A DNA stretch of 40,728 bases. Source: a virus. Shown piece by piece: positions 25,323 to 30,909 of this stretch. Below the pieces are notes generated by a model. It searched no databases and was not told where the DNA came from. It was given only the letters and a program-made list of their open reading frames with translations. Position numbers and translations under genes: made by a program. Position 1 is the stretch's first letter; the number at the start of each line of letters is the position of its first letter. The stretch spans positions 1 to 40,728 of the IMG/VR virus record IMGVR_UViG_3300025138_000097; one strand, 5' to 3'.

Positions 25323-25515
25323 TACGTTGCAGATTTTCCTCTGCTCCTAAATAATTTGCTAGACCATAGATTGCCCAATGCAGTGTTGGTTTGTCTCCTT
25401 TAATACGATGTGTAAGTCCACTCAATGAACACCCTAAAAAATTAGCACATTCTCCCTGTGTTATTCCTAATCTTTTAATTTCAGCAGGAATAGAATTGTA
25501 ATATATTGTTTTCAT
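25312..25515 (-). CDS. Small Cro/CI-type HTH transcription regulator
   Basis: This 67-residue protein is a minimal helix-turn-helix unit. ITQGECANFLGCSLSGLTHRIKG (about residues 18-40) is the HTH, and the rest resembles Cro-sized XRE proteins (AIYGLANYLGAEE). It sits at the divergence point of the two main transcription directions. Its own promoter carries a perfect ATATC-N6-GATAT palindrome (25,545-25,560) overlapping the -10 box. The same palindrome is found at four plus-strand promoters. It is therefore the best candidate for the factor that binds these sites and represses itself. No clear Shine-Dalgarno precedes its ATG, suggesting low translation. Confidence 0.78.
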   Translation of the reverse strand: MKTIYYNSIPAEIKRLGITQGECANFLGCSLSGLTHRIKGDKPTLHWAIYGLANYLGAEENLQRNVE

Positions 25516-25541
25516 AGTAATAATATATTGTAAAAGATTCT

Positions 25542-25571
25542 ATTATATCAATTAAGATATTTTGTGTAGGT
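25542..25571 (-). promoter_or_regulatory. Promoter of the HTH gene with ATATC-N6-GATAT operator (site A)
   Basis: On the minus strand the sequence reads ATATC-ttaatt-GATATAAT. TATAAT (25,547-25,542) is the -10 box and shares its first bases with the right half of the palindrome (25,545-25,560). The transcript would start about 20 bases before the ATG of the HTH gene. The -35 region is weak, as would suit an autoregulated promoter. Confidence 0.7.
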
Positions 25572-26051
25572 TTGTTTAACTTTTTTTTCTAGATTTAATT
25601 TCGCTTTCAGCGACTTACCTATGTAAAGCTAAGGGATAAATCCCTTTTTAAGAGCAAGTAACTTTTGTTTTTTTTCTTATCGGGTAATTCCTGAGCTGAG
25701 GCTTTCGGGGCAAAGAAATCCCTAACCACTAAGAAAGCAGTTAGAGATTGTCATCGGTATAAGTCCTTCGCAGTATTTATCCGTATGCCTGAAACCATTA
25801 CAACTAATCAGGTTAGAGTCATCGCTACCTTGTAATAGGTACTCAGCCTTCTGCACTCTACGCTAGATTTTTTTATCGCTTCAAGGTGGTTACCAGTATA
25901 AAGCTTCTTATCTAACATCAATCAACAGCTTCTTGGAATACATAGCTAAATCTCTTTTTTTACTGTAGTGAGTGAAGCATGTATAGGCTAGACATATCTA
26001 CAGTCGTATCCTGATAGTTGCTAAGATGTCATAAGAGGGTATAATACGTCT
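25561..26051. other. Long gene-free region with a chain of hairpins
   Basis: No plausible gene is present in either strand. Successive hairpins can be drawn. AAGGGAT/ATCCCTT at 25,631-25,646 is followed by T5, terminator-like on plus. AATCCCTAAC/GTTAGAGATT (25,717-25,726 with 25,740-25,749) has one mismatch. CGGTATAA/TTATCCG lies at 25,755-25,783 with a bulge, CCTGA/TCAGG at 25,788-25,812, and TACCT/AGGTA at 25,826-25,841. CTAGATTT followed by CGCTT occurs near both 25,590 and 25,864, and AGCTTCTT occurs twice near 25,912 and 25,927. It may encode a structured RNA or hold the replication origin. Confidence 0.45.
26018..26045 (+). promoter_or_regulatory. Promoter of the candidate small RNA
   Basis: TTGCTA (26,018-26,023), a 16-base spacer and a perfect TATAAT (26,040-26,045) form a good sigma-70-like promoter. 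It lacks the ATATC-N6-GATAT palindrome of the neighbouring promoters, so it is probably not under the same control. The expected start is near 26,052. Confidence 0.6.
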
Positions 26052-26120
26052 CAAACAGCAGGGGCAACTGCCAGTTTAGAAGAACCTCAAGAGAACTTAA
26101 TCAAGCTCTTGGGGTTTTTT
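26052..26120 (+). ncRNA. Candidate ~70-nt small RNA
   Basis: Between the promoter at 26,018-26,045 and a strong terminator lies a ~70-base segment without an ATG. Its first half contains the short inverted repeat AACTG-c-CAGTT and a GGC-AACT-GCC hairpin. Its second half is the terminator stem. A short RNA bounded by its own promoter and terminator, independent of the next gene (which has its own promoter at 26,201), is the simplest reading. The alternative is a short attenuated leader. Target unknown. Confidence 0.5.
26083..26120 (+). terminator. Strong rho-independent terminator
   Basis: AACCTCAAGAG (26,083-26,093) pairs with CTCTTGGGGTT (26,106-26,116), eleven pairs with one T-G, followed by T's to 26,120. 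An inner CTT-AATC-AAG extends the stem after a two-base bulge. It isolates the plus-strand early promoter from upstream transcription. Confidence 0.85.
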
Positions 26121-26200
26121 GTTTTCTAAACCAAGAACTGCAAATCATACTCTCTTTTAAGAACTACTCAAAACTTTATTTAAAAAATAATTGTATTTAA

Positions 26201-26282
26201 TTACACAAACTGTATCGTATCTGATATAATGACTTTGTCATCGAGACATTTGGTGACACTTTTAACTTAACTAGGAGATACA
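26201..26282 (+). promoter_or_regulatory. Early promoter with operator site B and 5' hairpin
   Basis: TTACAC (26,201-26,206), an 18-base spacer and TATAAT (26,225-26,230) form the promoter. The palindrome GTATC-N6-GATAT (26,212-26,227; one half-site change) overlaps the -10. Six bases after the -10, TGTCAT (26,236-26,241) pairs with GTGACA (26,253-26,258), so the mRNA should begin with a hairpin. The leader ends in TTTTAACTTAACTAGGAGAT before the ATG at 26,283. Confidence 0.78.
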
Positions 26283-26444
26283 ATGAAACCAACAATGAAG
26301 AAAATTAGAAAGCATTTTGAACATCCTGAACATGCAAATAGGTTAGAAAATAGTTTTAAAGCTAGAGCTAACAAAAGAATAGAAATTGCTAAACGTAACG
26401 CTGAAGCAAAACTTGATGCAATTGAAACAGGATTTTTTAAATAA
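26283..26444 (+). CDS. Small basic helical early protein (53 aa)
   Basis: This is the first gene of the plus-strand early region, encoding 53 residues (MKPTMKKIRKHFEHPEHANR..., NKRIEIAKRNAEAKLDAIE). It is almost entirely helical and highly basic. An AGGAG lies seven bases before the ATG, in the conserved leader used by the other early promoters. Small basic early proteins often bind host enzymes or DNA, but there is no motif to name this one. Promoter, ribosome site and length together support it as real. Confidence 0.72.
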   Translation: MKPTMKKIRKHFEHPEHANRLENSFKARANKRIEIAKRNAEAKLDAIETGFFK

Positions 26445-26452
26445 TTTTAACC

Positions 26453-26470
26453 GGGGAGGGCAACCTCCCC
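26453..26470 (+). promoter_or_regulatory. Intercistronic hairpin with GCAA tetraloop
   Basis: GGGGAGG-GCAA-CCTCCCC is a perfect seven-pair stem closed by a GNRA loop. There is no T-run after it, so it is more likely an mRNA processing or 3'-protection element between the first two early genes than a terminator. Confidence 0.6.
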
Positions 26471-26488
26471 ACAAACTAGGAGATACAA

Positions 26489-26785
26489 ATGACTAAAGCA
26501 GTAAATATATTAAGTGATGCACTTAACAAAATGGCAACTGATGATGAGGACAAAATGTTTCAACCATCAGCAAATAAGTTTGAAGATTTTAAAGTAGGAA
26601 ATAAAGTTAAGTGTTATCATTTTTGGATGATGGAAGATTCTTATCTTGGTGAAGTTACATTACTCGAGAAAAGGTCAGCAGAAAAAGATGCAGACATATT
26701 AGGTTTTACTACTCAATACTGGACTGTTGAATTCGATGATGGTCATGTTAGTGACAAGTGGTTTAAATCTGATACACCTAAATAA
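26489..26785 (+). CDS. Early hypothetical protein (98 aa)
   Basis: This 98-residue acidic protein has an N-terminal helix (MTKAVNILSDALNKMATDDED) and a beta-rich C-terminal part (FKVGNKVKCYHFWMMEDSYLGEVTLLEK, QYWTVEFDDGHVSDKWF). The second half looks like a small SH3- or Tudor-like barrel: V-G-x-x-V near the start, then W-x-V-E-F-D-D-G. This fits a protein- or nucleic-acid-binding module, but that is inference. It has the same AGGAGATACA ribosome site as the gene before it and is followed by a terminator. Confidence 0.7.
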   Translation: MTKAVNILSDALNKMATDDEDKMFQPSANKFEDFKVGNKVKCYHFWMMEDSYLGEVTLLEKRSAEKDADILGFTTQYWTVEFDDGHVSDKWFKSDTPK

Positions 26786-26791
26786 TACAAT

Positions 26792-26823
26792 GGGGAAGTC
26801 TATGAAAATAAACTTCCCCTTTT
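26792..26823 (+). terminator. Rho-independent terminator
   Basis: GGGGAAGT (26,792-26,799) pairs with ACTTCCCC (26,812-26,819) and is followed by TTTTA. It ends the first early unit. The next promoter begins inside its tail, so its -35 region overlaps the terminator stem. Confidence 0.8.
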
Positions 26824-26885
26824 ATATCGTCTATGATATAATCACATTGTGATTGATTGAATCACATAACAAAATAGGAGCTACA
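26813..26885 (+). promoter_or_regulatory. Early promoter with perfect operator site C and 5' hairpin
   Basis: TATAAT (26,837-26,842) overlaps a perfect ATATC-gtctat-GATAT palindrome (26,824-26,839). The -35 region is poor and lies in the preceding terminator, which may make this promoter activator- or extended-10-dependent (TATGATATAAT). Six bases after the -10, TGTGATT (26,848-26,854) pairs with AATCACA (26,860-26,866). The pairing is kept although the arm sequence differs from the other copies. Confidence 0.75.
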
Positions 26886-27047
26886 ATGATTAAAGATATT
26901 AAACACCTAAAGGCTGAAGACAAGCCAAGAACATATTGCCTTAACTGCAAATCTGAGACAGGTTATGGCAGAGGTACTGAACCAACTAGACATGACATCC
27001 ATTGGTGTTCATCTCCATGTTGGAAAGAATACTTAGAGGAGAAATAA
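26886..27047 (+). CDS. Small zinc-ribbon-like protein (53 aa)
   Basis: From the ATG at 26,886 (TAGGAG six bases upstream) the product is 53 residues: MIKDIKHLKAEDKPRTYCLNC, then HWCSSPCWKEYLEEK. Two Cys pairs (C-x2-C and C-x3-C) about 25 residues apart, with a nearby His, suit a single zinc site. An earlier in-frame ATG at 26,853 lies inside the leader hairpin and is unlikely to be used. The role may be DNA, RNA or protein binding. No family is recognised. Confidence 0.7.
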   Translation: MIKDIKHLKAEDKPRTYCLNCKSETGYGRGTEPTRHDIHWCSSPCWKEYLEEK

Positions 27048-27048
27048 T

Positions 27049-27366
27049 ATGGAAACTTTAGAAGATTTTAAACGTGGAGATGCTTGGCAGTCACAATGGG
27101 AAGCTAACTTTGATAATGCACGTGATGAGTGCATGTCTGAGGCTGACAATATTTTGATGGAAGTTGAACACATAGTTCACGACTTAGACCAAAGACTTGA
27201 TGTACAAAATACTCGTGTCTTGGCTAAAGCCATTGACCAATTAGAAGAGCTTATTAATTACAGGTATGTTTATCCATATAACAATGAGCCATACGATTAT
27301 ATTTTTAAGGAACAGATTGTTCAGATTGTAAAAGACCGGCTATCTTATGATTTGGAGGTTAAATAA
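27049..27366 (+). CDS. Early hypothetical helical protein (105 aa)
   Basis: This 105-residue acidic, helical protein (METLEDFKRGDAWQSQW..., EADNILMEVEHIVHDLDQRL, DQLEELINYRYVYP) starts one base after the zinc-ribbon-like gene, with GAGGAG upstream. The next small gene begins at its last base. No signal peptide, metal motif or known domain is visible. Overlap with neighbours and normal ribosome sites support it. Confidence 0.68.
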   Translation: METLEDFKRGDAWQSQWEANFDNARDECMSEADNILMEVEHIVHDLDQRLDVQNTRVLAKAIDQLEELINYRYVYPYNNEPYDYIFKEQIVQIVKDRLSYDLEVK

Positions 27367-27467
27367 TGAACACATCAGATTACTACTTCGATGAGATTAA
27401 CTCTGAAGAAAATTTACAGGAATTAGATAACAATGAACCACAAATTGAGGAGAATGAAAATGAGTAA
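27366..27467 (+). CDS. Very small acidic protein (33 aa)
   Basis: ATG (27,366) overlaps the stop of the previous gene (TAATG), and the frame gives 33 residues, MNTSDYYFDEINSEENLQEL followed by an Asn/Glu-rich tail. The next gene starts inside its end. Such short acidic peptides can mimic DNA or inhibit host proteins, but nothing in the sequence shows that here. It is supported only by coupling and gap-filling. Confidence 0.45.
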   Translation: MNTSDYYFDEINSEENLQELDNNEPQIEENENE

Positions 27468-27696
27468 CCAACAAAATAGAGTCTTAGCATATGTTAGGAC
27501 TAACGGAAGTATAACATCACTTGAAGCCATAGAAAATTATGGCATAACTAGACTTGCTTCAACTATTCACACAATGAAAACAAAAGGTCATGTCTTTGAG
27601 CATGAACATGAAGTTAAAGTTTCTAATCGGTTTGGAGAAGATTGCAGAGTCACAAGGTATCATTACAAAGGTATGGAAAATAAGGAGAATTCATAA
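27460..27696 (+). CDS. Winged-helix DNA-binding protein (HTH_39 type)
   Basis: From the ATG at 27,460 (GAGGAG eight bases upstream) the protein has 78 residues: QNRVLAYVRTNGSITSLEAI, ENYGITRLASTIHTMKTKGH and a basic beta-hairpin wing (VKVSNRFGEDCRVTRYHY). This is the pattern of the small HTH_39 phage winged-helix family. It precedes the annealing-protein gene directly, the next ATG lying at its stop. It could be a transcription or replication regulator. An upstream ATG at 27,433 lacks a ribosome site. Confidence 0.78.
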   Translation: MSNQQNRVLAYVRTNGSITSLEAIENYGITRLASTIHTMKTKGHVFEHEHEVKVSNRFGEDCRVTRYHYKGMENKENS

Positions 27697-28367
27697 TGGA
27701 ACAAGTATTAGATAAATATGGTTTGCCATTACTTGAAGCAATGTCCATACAAGGCAAAGAATATGTATTGGTTAAGACTAGGCTTCAGTATTTTCGTAAA
27801 CATTACGAGAACGCTGACATTAAAACTGAGATACTGCATTTTGATGGTGACAGTATTATGGTCAAAGTTATTATCTTTGTAGATGGCAAGAGTGTATCGG
27901 AAGGTATTGCTCATGAAGAAAAAGGTAAAAACTCTATTAATGCAACATCTTTTTGCGAAATAGCACAAACTTCAGCATTGGGAAGAGCTCTTGGCATATT
28001 AGGAATAGGCATAACAACGTCAGTTGCGACATGGGATGAGGTTAATGGTGCTATCAAGCAGCAAGAAGCTAACGCTAGAGAAAACGAATTGGCTCAATAT
28101 AAAGCTGAAAGTCTATCTGCAAAATTAATTATGTCTATTGAAGCAGACGATGAGGAAGGTGTTACTGAAGTTGAAAAAGATTATAGAGGTGACACACCAT
28201 TAGCAACAAGAGTTAAACTTACGTTAAGCCCGGAACATTTGGAGTGGATGGCTGAACGTAAAGAACGCAAGTCTTTAGAAAGTAAAGAAAAGGCACAAAC
28301 TAAACATGAAACTAATGTTCAAGCAGCAAAAGAGTTTGCAGAAAAACAAAAAAACTCAGAGGTATAG
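27696..28367 (+). CDS. Putative single-strand annealing / recombination protein
   Basis: This 223-residue protein has an N-terminal half with VKTRLQYFRKHYENADIKTEIL, a strand MVKVIIFVDGKSVSEGIAHEE and the signature FCEIAQTSALGRALGILGIG. Such a 'E-x-A-x-T-S-A-x-G-R-A-L' motif recurs in phage proteins placed next to ssb and compared with ERF/Rad52-like annealing proteins. The C-terminal 100 residues are a charged helical tail. With SSB directly downstream and NinB-like, DUF1364 and VRR-NUC genes elsewhere, a recombination-mediated replication or repair role is likely. The family assignment is inferred, and a lipid- or nucleotide-binding alternative cannot be excluded. Confidence 0.5.
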   Translation: MEQVLDKYGLPLLEAMSIQGKEYVLVKTRLQYFRKHYENADIKTEILHFDGDSIMVKVIIFVDGKSVSEGIAHEEKGKNSINATSFCEIAQTSALGRALGILGIGITTSVATWDEVNGAIKQQEANARENELAQYKAESLSAKLIMSIEADDEEGVTEVEKDYRGDTPLATRVKLTLSPEHLEWMAERKERKSLESKEKAQTKHETNVQAAKEFAEKQKNSEV

Positions 28368-28447
28368 TAGCACCTACGCTGAAGTCGGGGAATCCTATCC
28401 TCGTTAGTTAAAGACAAATGCTACTGGATTGATTGCCCTAAGCAATC
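28366..28447 (+). promoter_or_regulatory. Structured RNA leader upstream of ssb
   Basis: The 105 bases before the ssb gene fold as follows. AGTAGCA (28,366-28,372) closes with TGCTACT (28,419-28,425). Inside is CGGGGA/TCCTCG (28,386-28,391 with 28,398-28,403, one G-U). After it, GATTGC-CCTAA-GCAATC (28,431-28,447) forms a perfect hairpin. The ribosome site AAGGAG follows. No coding frame explains it. Autogenous control by SSB or RNA processing are possible. No known riboswitch class is recognised. Confidence 0.5.
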
Positions 28448-28472
28448 ACCTAATTTAATTTAAGGAGACGTT

Positions 28473-28922
28473 ATGAACAAAGTAATATTACAAGGCACGT
28501 TATCAGAAGAACCACAATTTAAACCTACTAAAAATGGCGGTGTTGTAGGTTTATTGAGAATTGAGACAATTGAACATTACAAAGACTACCAGACACAAGA
28601 AGCAAAGCAAAGCTCACAGTGGCATCGTACAGTATTGTTTGGTAAGCTTGCTGAGACTGCACAAGGTATGAATTTACGAAAAGGTAATAATCTTATAGTT
28701 GATGGGCAATTAATAACTCGAAGTTATGTAGACAAAACTGGACAAAAAAAATGGACAACAGAAGTCACTCTTTCCGGTTTTAAAGGCTCAATACAATTAA
28801 TTGATAGTGCAGGTGAATTTGAAGGTGACATGGCAATAGGTGCAGTTTCTGAACCTGTAGCATCACAAAGAATAACACCAGTAGCAACTGACGAGGAGTT
28901 TGAAGATGAAATACCATTTTAA
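28473..28922 (+). CDS. ssb: Single-stranded DNA-binding protein
   Basis: This 149-residue OB-fold protein begins MNKVILQGTLSEEPQFKPTKNG and contains SQWHRTVLFGKLAETA, LRKGNNLIVDGQLITRSYVDKTG and WTTEVTLSGFKGSIQLI, the standard SSB core. A linker and an acidic tip ending EDEIPF follow, as in bacterial SSBs, where the tip recruits partner enzymes. It coats single strands in replication and recombination. It has its own structured leader and AAGGAG. The lipoprotein gene begins inside its 3' end. Confidence 0.93.
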   Translation: MNKVILQGTLSEEPQFKPTKNGGVVGLLRIETIEHYKDYQTQEAKQSSQWHRTVLFGKLAETAQGMNLRKGNNLIVDGQLITRSYVDKTGQKKWTTEVTLSGFKGSIQLIDSAGEFEGDMAIGAVSEPVASQRITPVATDEEFEDEIPF

Positions 28923-29094
28923 AATATTAGCATTGGCACTATTAGTTACAGGATGTAGTGCTCTGCAAGACAAACGTGATTCATTGTTAATACCACCTGA
29001 TGTAATTGGTAATCAACAATTGATTTGCTCAAGCGAAGACATGAAGTTATGTTCAGGTTTTCTTACTCAGAAAGATATAATTAAGGAGAAATAA
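28906..29094 (+). CDS. Small lipoprotein overlapping ssb
   Basis: From the ATG at 28,906 (GAGGAG seven bases upstream, inside the acidic tail codons of ssb) the product is 62 residues. MKYHFKILALALLVTGC is a lipoprotein signal with the lipobox VTGC and acylated Cys17. The mature part is about 46 residues with two further Cys (LICSSEDMKLCSGF). It should be anchored in a membrane facing the periplasm. Early expression does not suit a lysis spanin. Small early lipoproteins of other phages block receptors or DNA entry, so superinfection exclusion is a reasonable but unproven idea. Confidence 0.72.
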   Translation: MKYHFKILALALLVTGCSALQDKRDSLLIPPDVIGNQQLICSSEDMKLCSGFLTQKDIIKEK

Positions 29095-29095
29095 T

Positions 29096-29281
29096 ATGTT
29101 GACATGGAAGCCCAAAAATAAGTTTAAGCCTTATATCTCGGTATCACTAAACAAGAGTTATATTGAAGAAACGTGGTCAAAAGAAGCATTTGAAAAAGTA
29201 ATGCGTAAACATGGTGTTGAATTAGACAGAAGAAAATCTATGACTAGATTGGTTGAGGAAAATTATGACTTACTTGCTTAA
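29096..29281 (+). CDS. Early hypothetical protein (61 aa)
   Basis: This 61-residue basic protein (MLTWKPKNKFKPYISVSLNK, SKEAFEKVMRKHGVELDRRK, MTRLVEENYDLLA) has AAGGAG upstream. A beta strand followed by two helices could be a ribbon-helix-helix-like DNA-binding unit: the strand PYISVSL, then helix, then SMTRLVEEN. That is only a fold guess. Its end overlaps the 37-residue membrane gene. Confidence 0.6.
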   Translation: MLTWKPKNKFKPYISVSLNKSYIEETWSKEAFEKVMRKHGVELDRRKSMTRLVEENYDLLA

Positions 29282-29378
29282 TGCTACAACTCCTCTTCTT
29301 GCATTAATTGGTACAGGACTGGTTTCAGCCGGTCTTGTACTACTCTTAATGACACTAGGTATGCCTGATGAAAAGTAA
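29265..29378 (+). CDS. Single-span membrane micro-protein (37 aa)
   Basis: ATG at 29,265 with GAGG upstream encodes MTYLLNATTPLLALIGTGLV followed by SAGLVLLLMTLGMPDEK, which is one transmembrane helix and a short charged tail. It overlaps the genes before and after it, so it is read as part of the early operon. Hydrophobic composition throughout supports a real membrane peptide. Function unknown. Confidence 0.5.
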   Translation: MTYLLNATTPLLALIGTGLVSAGLVLLLMTLGMPDEK

Positions 29379-29562
29379 ATACTCCGATGAAGACCTTATG
29401 GCTTTTGCTGATAAAGAAACTTCAGGTGAGAAGGCTATGGATATATTAGGTGACCTACTTAAAGGTGATAAAGAGTCAAAAATTTTAGCAAAACGTATTG
29501 CTGTTTATGTAGAAACTCGTAATGATTTAATAAATTTATTATTGCAAGGAGAAAACAAATGA
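29368..29562 (+). CDS. Anti-sigma-factor-like small protein
   Basis: This 64-residue protein reads SDEDLMAFADKETSGEKAMD, then ILGDLLKGDKESKILAKRIAVYVETR. The pattern D-E-x-L-M-A-[FY]-A-D-x-E...A...L..D.....A matches the N-terminal domain of bacterial anti-sigma factors (zinc-free FecR/ChrR-like start). The following catalytic or membrane parts are absent, leaving only the sigma-binding unit. If so, it could redirect host RNA polymerase. The similarity is by eye and the protein is short. It overlaps both neighbouring micro-protein genes. Confidence 0.5.
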   Translation: MKSKYSDEDLMAFADKETSGEKAMDILGDLLKGDKESKILAKRIAVYVETRNDLINLLLQGENK

Positions 29563-29675
29563 GAAAGCTATGGTCATGGTTAATATTTTTTTATAGCATT
29601 GGTTTTATAATTGAAGTGTGTGCTGTTGTGTACATTGCTATGTGGTTTCATCAGTACGAACAATATATACTCTAA
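29559..29675 (+). CDS. Membrane micro-protein (38 aa)
   Basis: ATG at 29,559 follows AAGGAG and overlaps the preceding stop (ATGA). It encodes MRKLWSWLIFFYSIGFIIEV followed by CAVVYIAMWFHQYEQYIL, one long aromatic transmembrane helix. Its TAA overlaps the ATG of the next gene. Together with the 37-residue gene it forms a pair of early membrane peptides separated by the anti-sigma-like gene. Confidence 0.5.
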   Translation: MRKLWSWLIFFYSIGFIIEVCAVVYIAMWFHQYEQYIL

Positions 29676-29932
29676 TGGGTAAATTAAGAACCATTGTTTA
29701 TATACTAGACGATGGTACAAAGATTAATTGTAGGCAATTAGCTAATATACTTGGTGTAACTGAATCGGCTGCACGTAATAGATTAAACAGAAGTTCTGAC
29801 CCTAAAAAAGTTTACAAACCTTATGAATTAAAAGCAGGTAGTAAACGTCCTTGGGGTAGTAAAAAGAAGTTAGACGAGCAAAAAAAAGTTAAAGATTCTG
29901 AAATGTGGAAACTAGTTATGAAAAATATTTAA
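29675..29932 (+). CDS. Small HTH DNA-binding protein (85 aa)
   Basis: From the ATG at 29,675, which overlaps the previous stop as TAATG, the product has 85 residues. GTKINCRQLANILGVTESAARNRL is a helix-turn-helix, followed by a basic Lys-rich tail (KRPWGSKKKLDEQKKVK). A longer frame from 29,618 would start inside the membrane gene without a ribosome site. It may regulate early or late promoters, or replication. It ends just before the promoter of the DUF932 gene. Confidence 0.7.
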   Translation: MGKLRTIVYILDDGTKINCRQLANILGVTESAARNRLNRSSDPKKVYKPYELKAGSKRPWGSKKKLDEQKKVKDSEMWKLVMKNI

Positions 29933-29950
29933 CTTTATTTAATTAAATAC

Positions 29951-30035
29951 TTTACATTTTTATATCATCTATGGTATTATTTCTCTGTCAACGATATTTT
30001 ATTGACAAACTTTTAATTTAATAGGAGATACAAAG
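29951..30035 (+). promoter_or_regulatory. Early promoter with operator site D and 5' hairpin
   Basis: TTTACA (29,951-29,956), an 18-base spacer and TATTAT (29,975-29,980) form the promoter. ATATC-N6-GGTAT (29,962-29,977) is the palindrome with one change. Six bases after the -10, TGTCAA (29,986-29,991) pairs with TTGACA (30,002-30,007). The leader ends AATAGGAGATACAAAG before the ATG. Confidence 0.75.
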
Positions 30036-30866
30036 ATGGAAATAGTAAATGAATATAACAGAGTAGAAGAGCAAAGCTTGTTTACAAGACCTGCAGTTTA
30101 TTTAGATGACACAAACAATAAGGTTGTTGAAACACACAAATGTATTGTAAACGATGAAGGCTCACCAATAGCAGTAGTAGGTAAAAATTATAACCTAGTG
30201 CAAAACGCTGACATCATGCCACAGTTTCACGATGTAATACTTGCATCTAACTTAGACAAAACTGGCATGACTAAGAAAATCCAACAATCACACCAAGGTG
30301 CTAAGACAATTGTTACTTACACTTTTCCAGCACATGAGATGGAGATTGCTCCGGGTGATTCAGTACAGCTTAGAATTATGGTTCTTAACTCTTACGATGG
30401 TTCTTGGAAGTTTATGTCTATGGTAGGAGCTGTAAGAATGGCTTGTATGAATGGTCAAGTAATTGCTGATGCTTTTTCTGAGTATAGTGCTAAACACACA
30501 AGAAGTTTAGACGTTGACATGGCAGTAGCTAAACTTGAAACAGCTCTTGAGGTTTATACAAAAAATGTTGAGTTGTGGAAAAAGTTTCCTAAAGCTAATA
30601 TATCTAATGCACAAGCTACTGCAATTTTTCAAAAGATAGCTGGTAAGAGTGATAGGCTTGAATTGTTACTTGAAGAAACTTTTATCAAATATGTTGATGA
30701 AATGGGCAAAAATGTTTGGGCATTGTTTAACACATTGACTGATTGGTCTAGCCACGCTAAATTTAAGAATGAGGCTAACAAAGTAGCAACTGTATACAAT
30801 CGTGAAGCTAAAGTAAGAAAAGTGTTACCTTGGCTTAAAGAAATGGCTACCCAGAAAGCAGCTTAA
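30036..30866 (+). CDS. DUF932 family phage/plasmid-like protein
   Basis: This 276-residue protein carries the DUF932 pattern. A strand-rich N-terminus has IVNDEGSPIAVVGKNYNLVQNADIM (the 'V-x-x-x-Y-x-x-x-x-N' motif). IVTYTFPAHEMEIAPGDSVQLRIMVLNSYDGS follows, then ACMNGQVIADAFSEYSAKHT, then a long helical C-terminus. These proteins are common on phages and plasmids. Their role is uncertain, with links to replication or host takeover. It has its own promoter with operator and a terminator after it, so it is a single-gene unit likely expressed at high level. Confidence 0.82.
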   Translation: MEIVNEYNRVEEQSLFTRPAVYLDDTNNKVVETHKCIVNDEGSPIAVVGKNYNLVQNADIMPQFHDVILASNLDKTGMTKKIQQSHQGAKTIVTYTFPAHEMEIAPGDSVQLRIMVLNSYDGSWKFMSMVGAVRMACMNGQVIADAFSEYSAKHTRSLDVDMAVAKLETALEVYTKNVELWKKFPKANISNAQATAIFQKIAGKSDRLELLLEETFIKYVDEMGKNVWALFNTLTDWSSHAKFKNEANKVATVYNREAKVRKVLPWLKEMATQKAA

Positions 30867-30872
30867 ATAAAT

Positions 30873-30901
30873 AAGGGAGGTTAATAGCCTCCTTTTTTTT
30901 T
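30873..30901 (+). terminator. Rho-independent terminator after the DUF932 gene
   Basis: AAGGGAGG (30,873-30,880) pairs with CCTCCTTT (30,888-30,895), eight pairs with one G-T, followed by a long T-run. The next operator-promoter follows at once. Confidence 0.82.
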
Positions 30902-30909
30902 CTATTTAA

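Noticed and set aside
25312-25515. Temperate lifestyle on the basis of the Cro/CI-like protein
   Set aside because: No integrase, excisionase, partition genes or attachment site were found. Small HTH regulators also occur in lytic phages.
25561-26120. tRNA or tmRNA in the gene-free region
   Set aside because: No T-loop consensus, acceptor stem with CCA or tag peptide frame could be found in either strand.
26853-26885. Earlier start of the zinc-ribbon-like gene
   Set aside because: The ATG lies in the loop/stem of the leader hairpin, at about the transcription start, and has no ribosome site. The ATG at 26,886 follows TAGGAG.
29066-29078. GATATAAT as a sixth operator-promoter
   Set aside because: The left half ATATC is absent at the right spacing, and it lies in codons for the end of the lipoprotein just before the next ribosome site.
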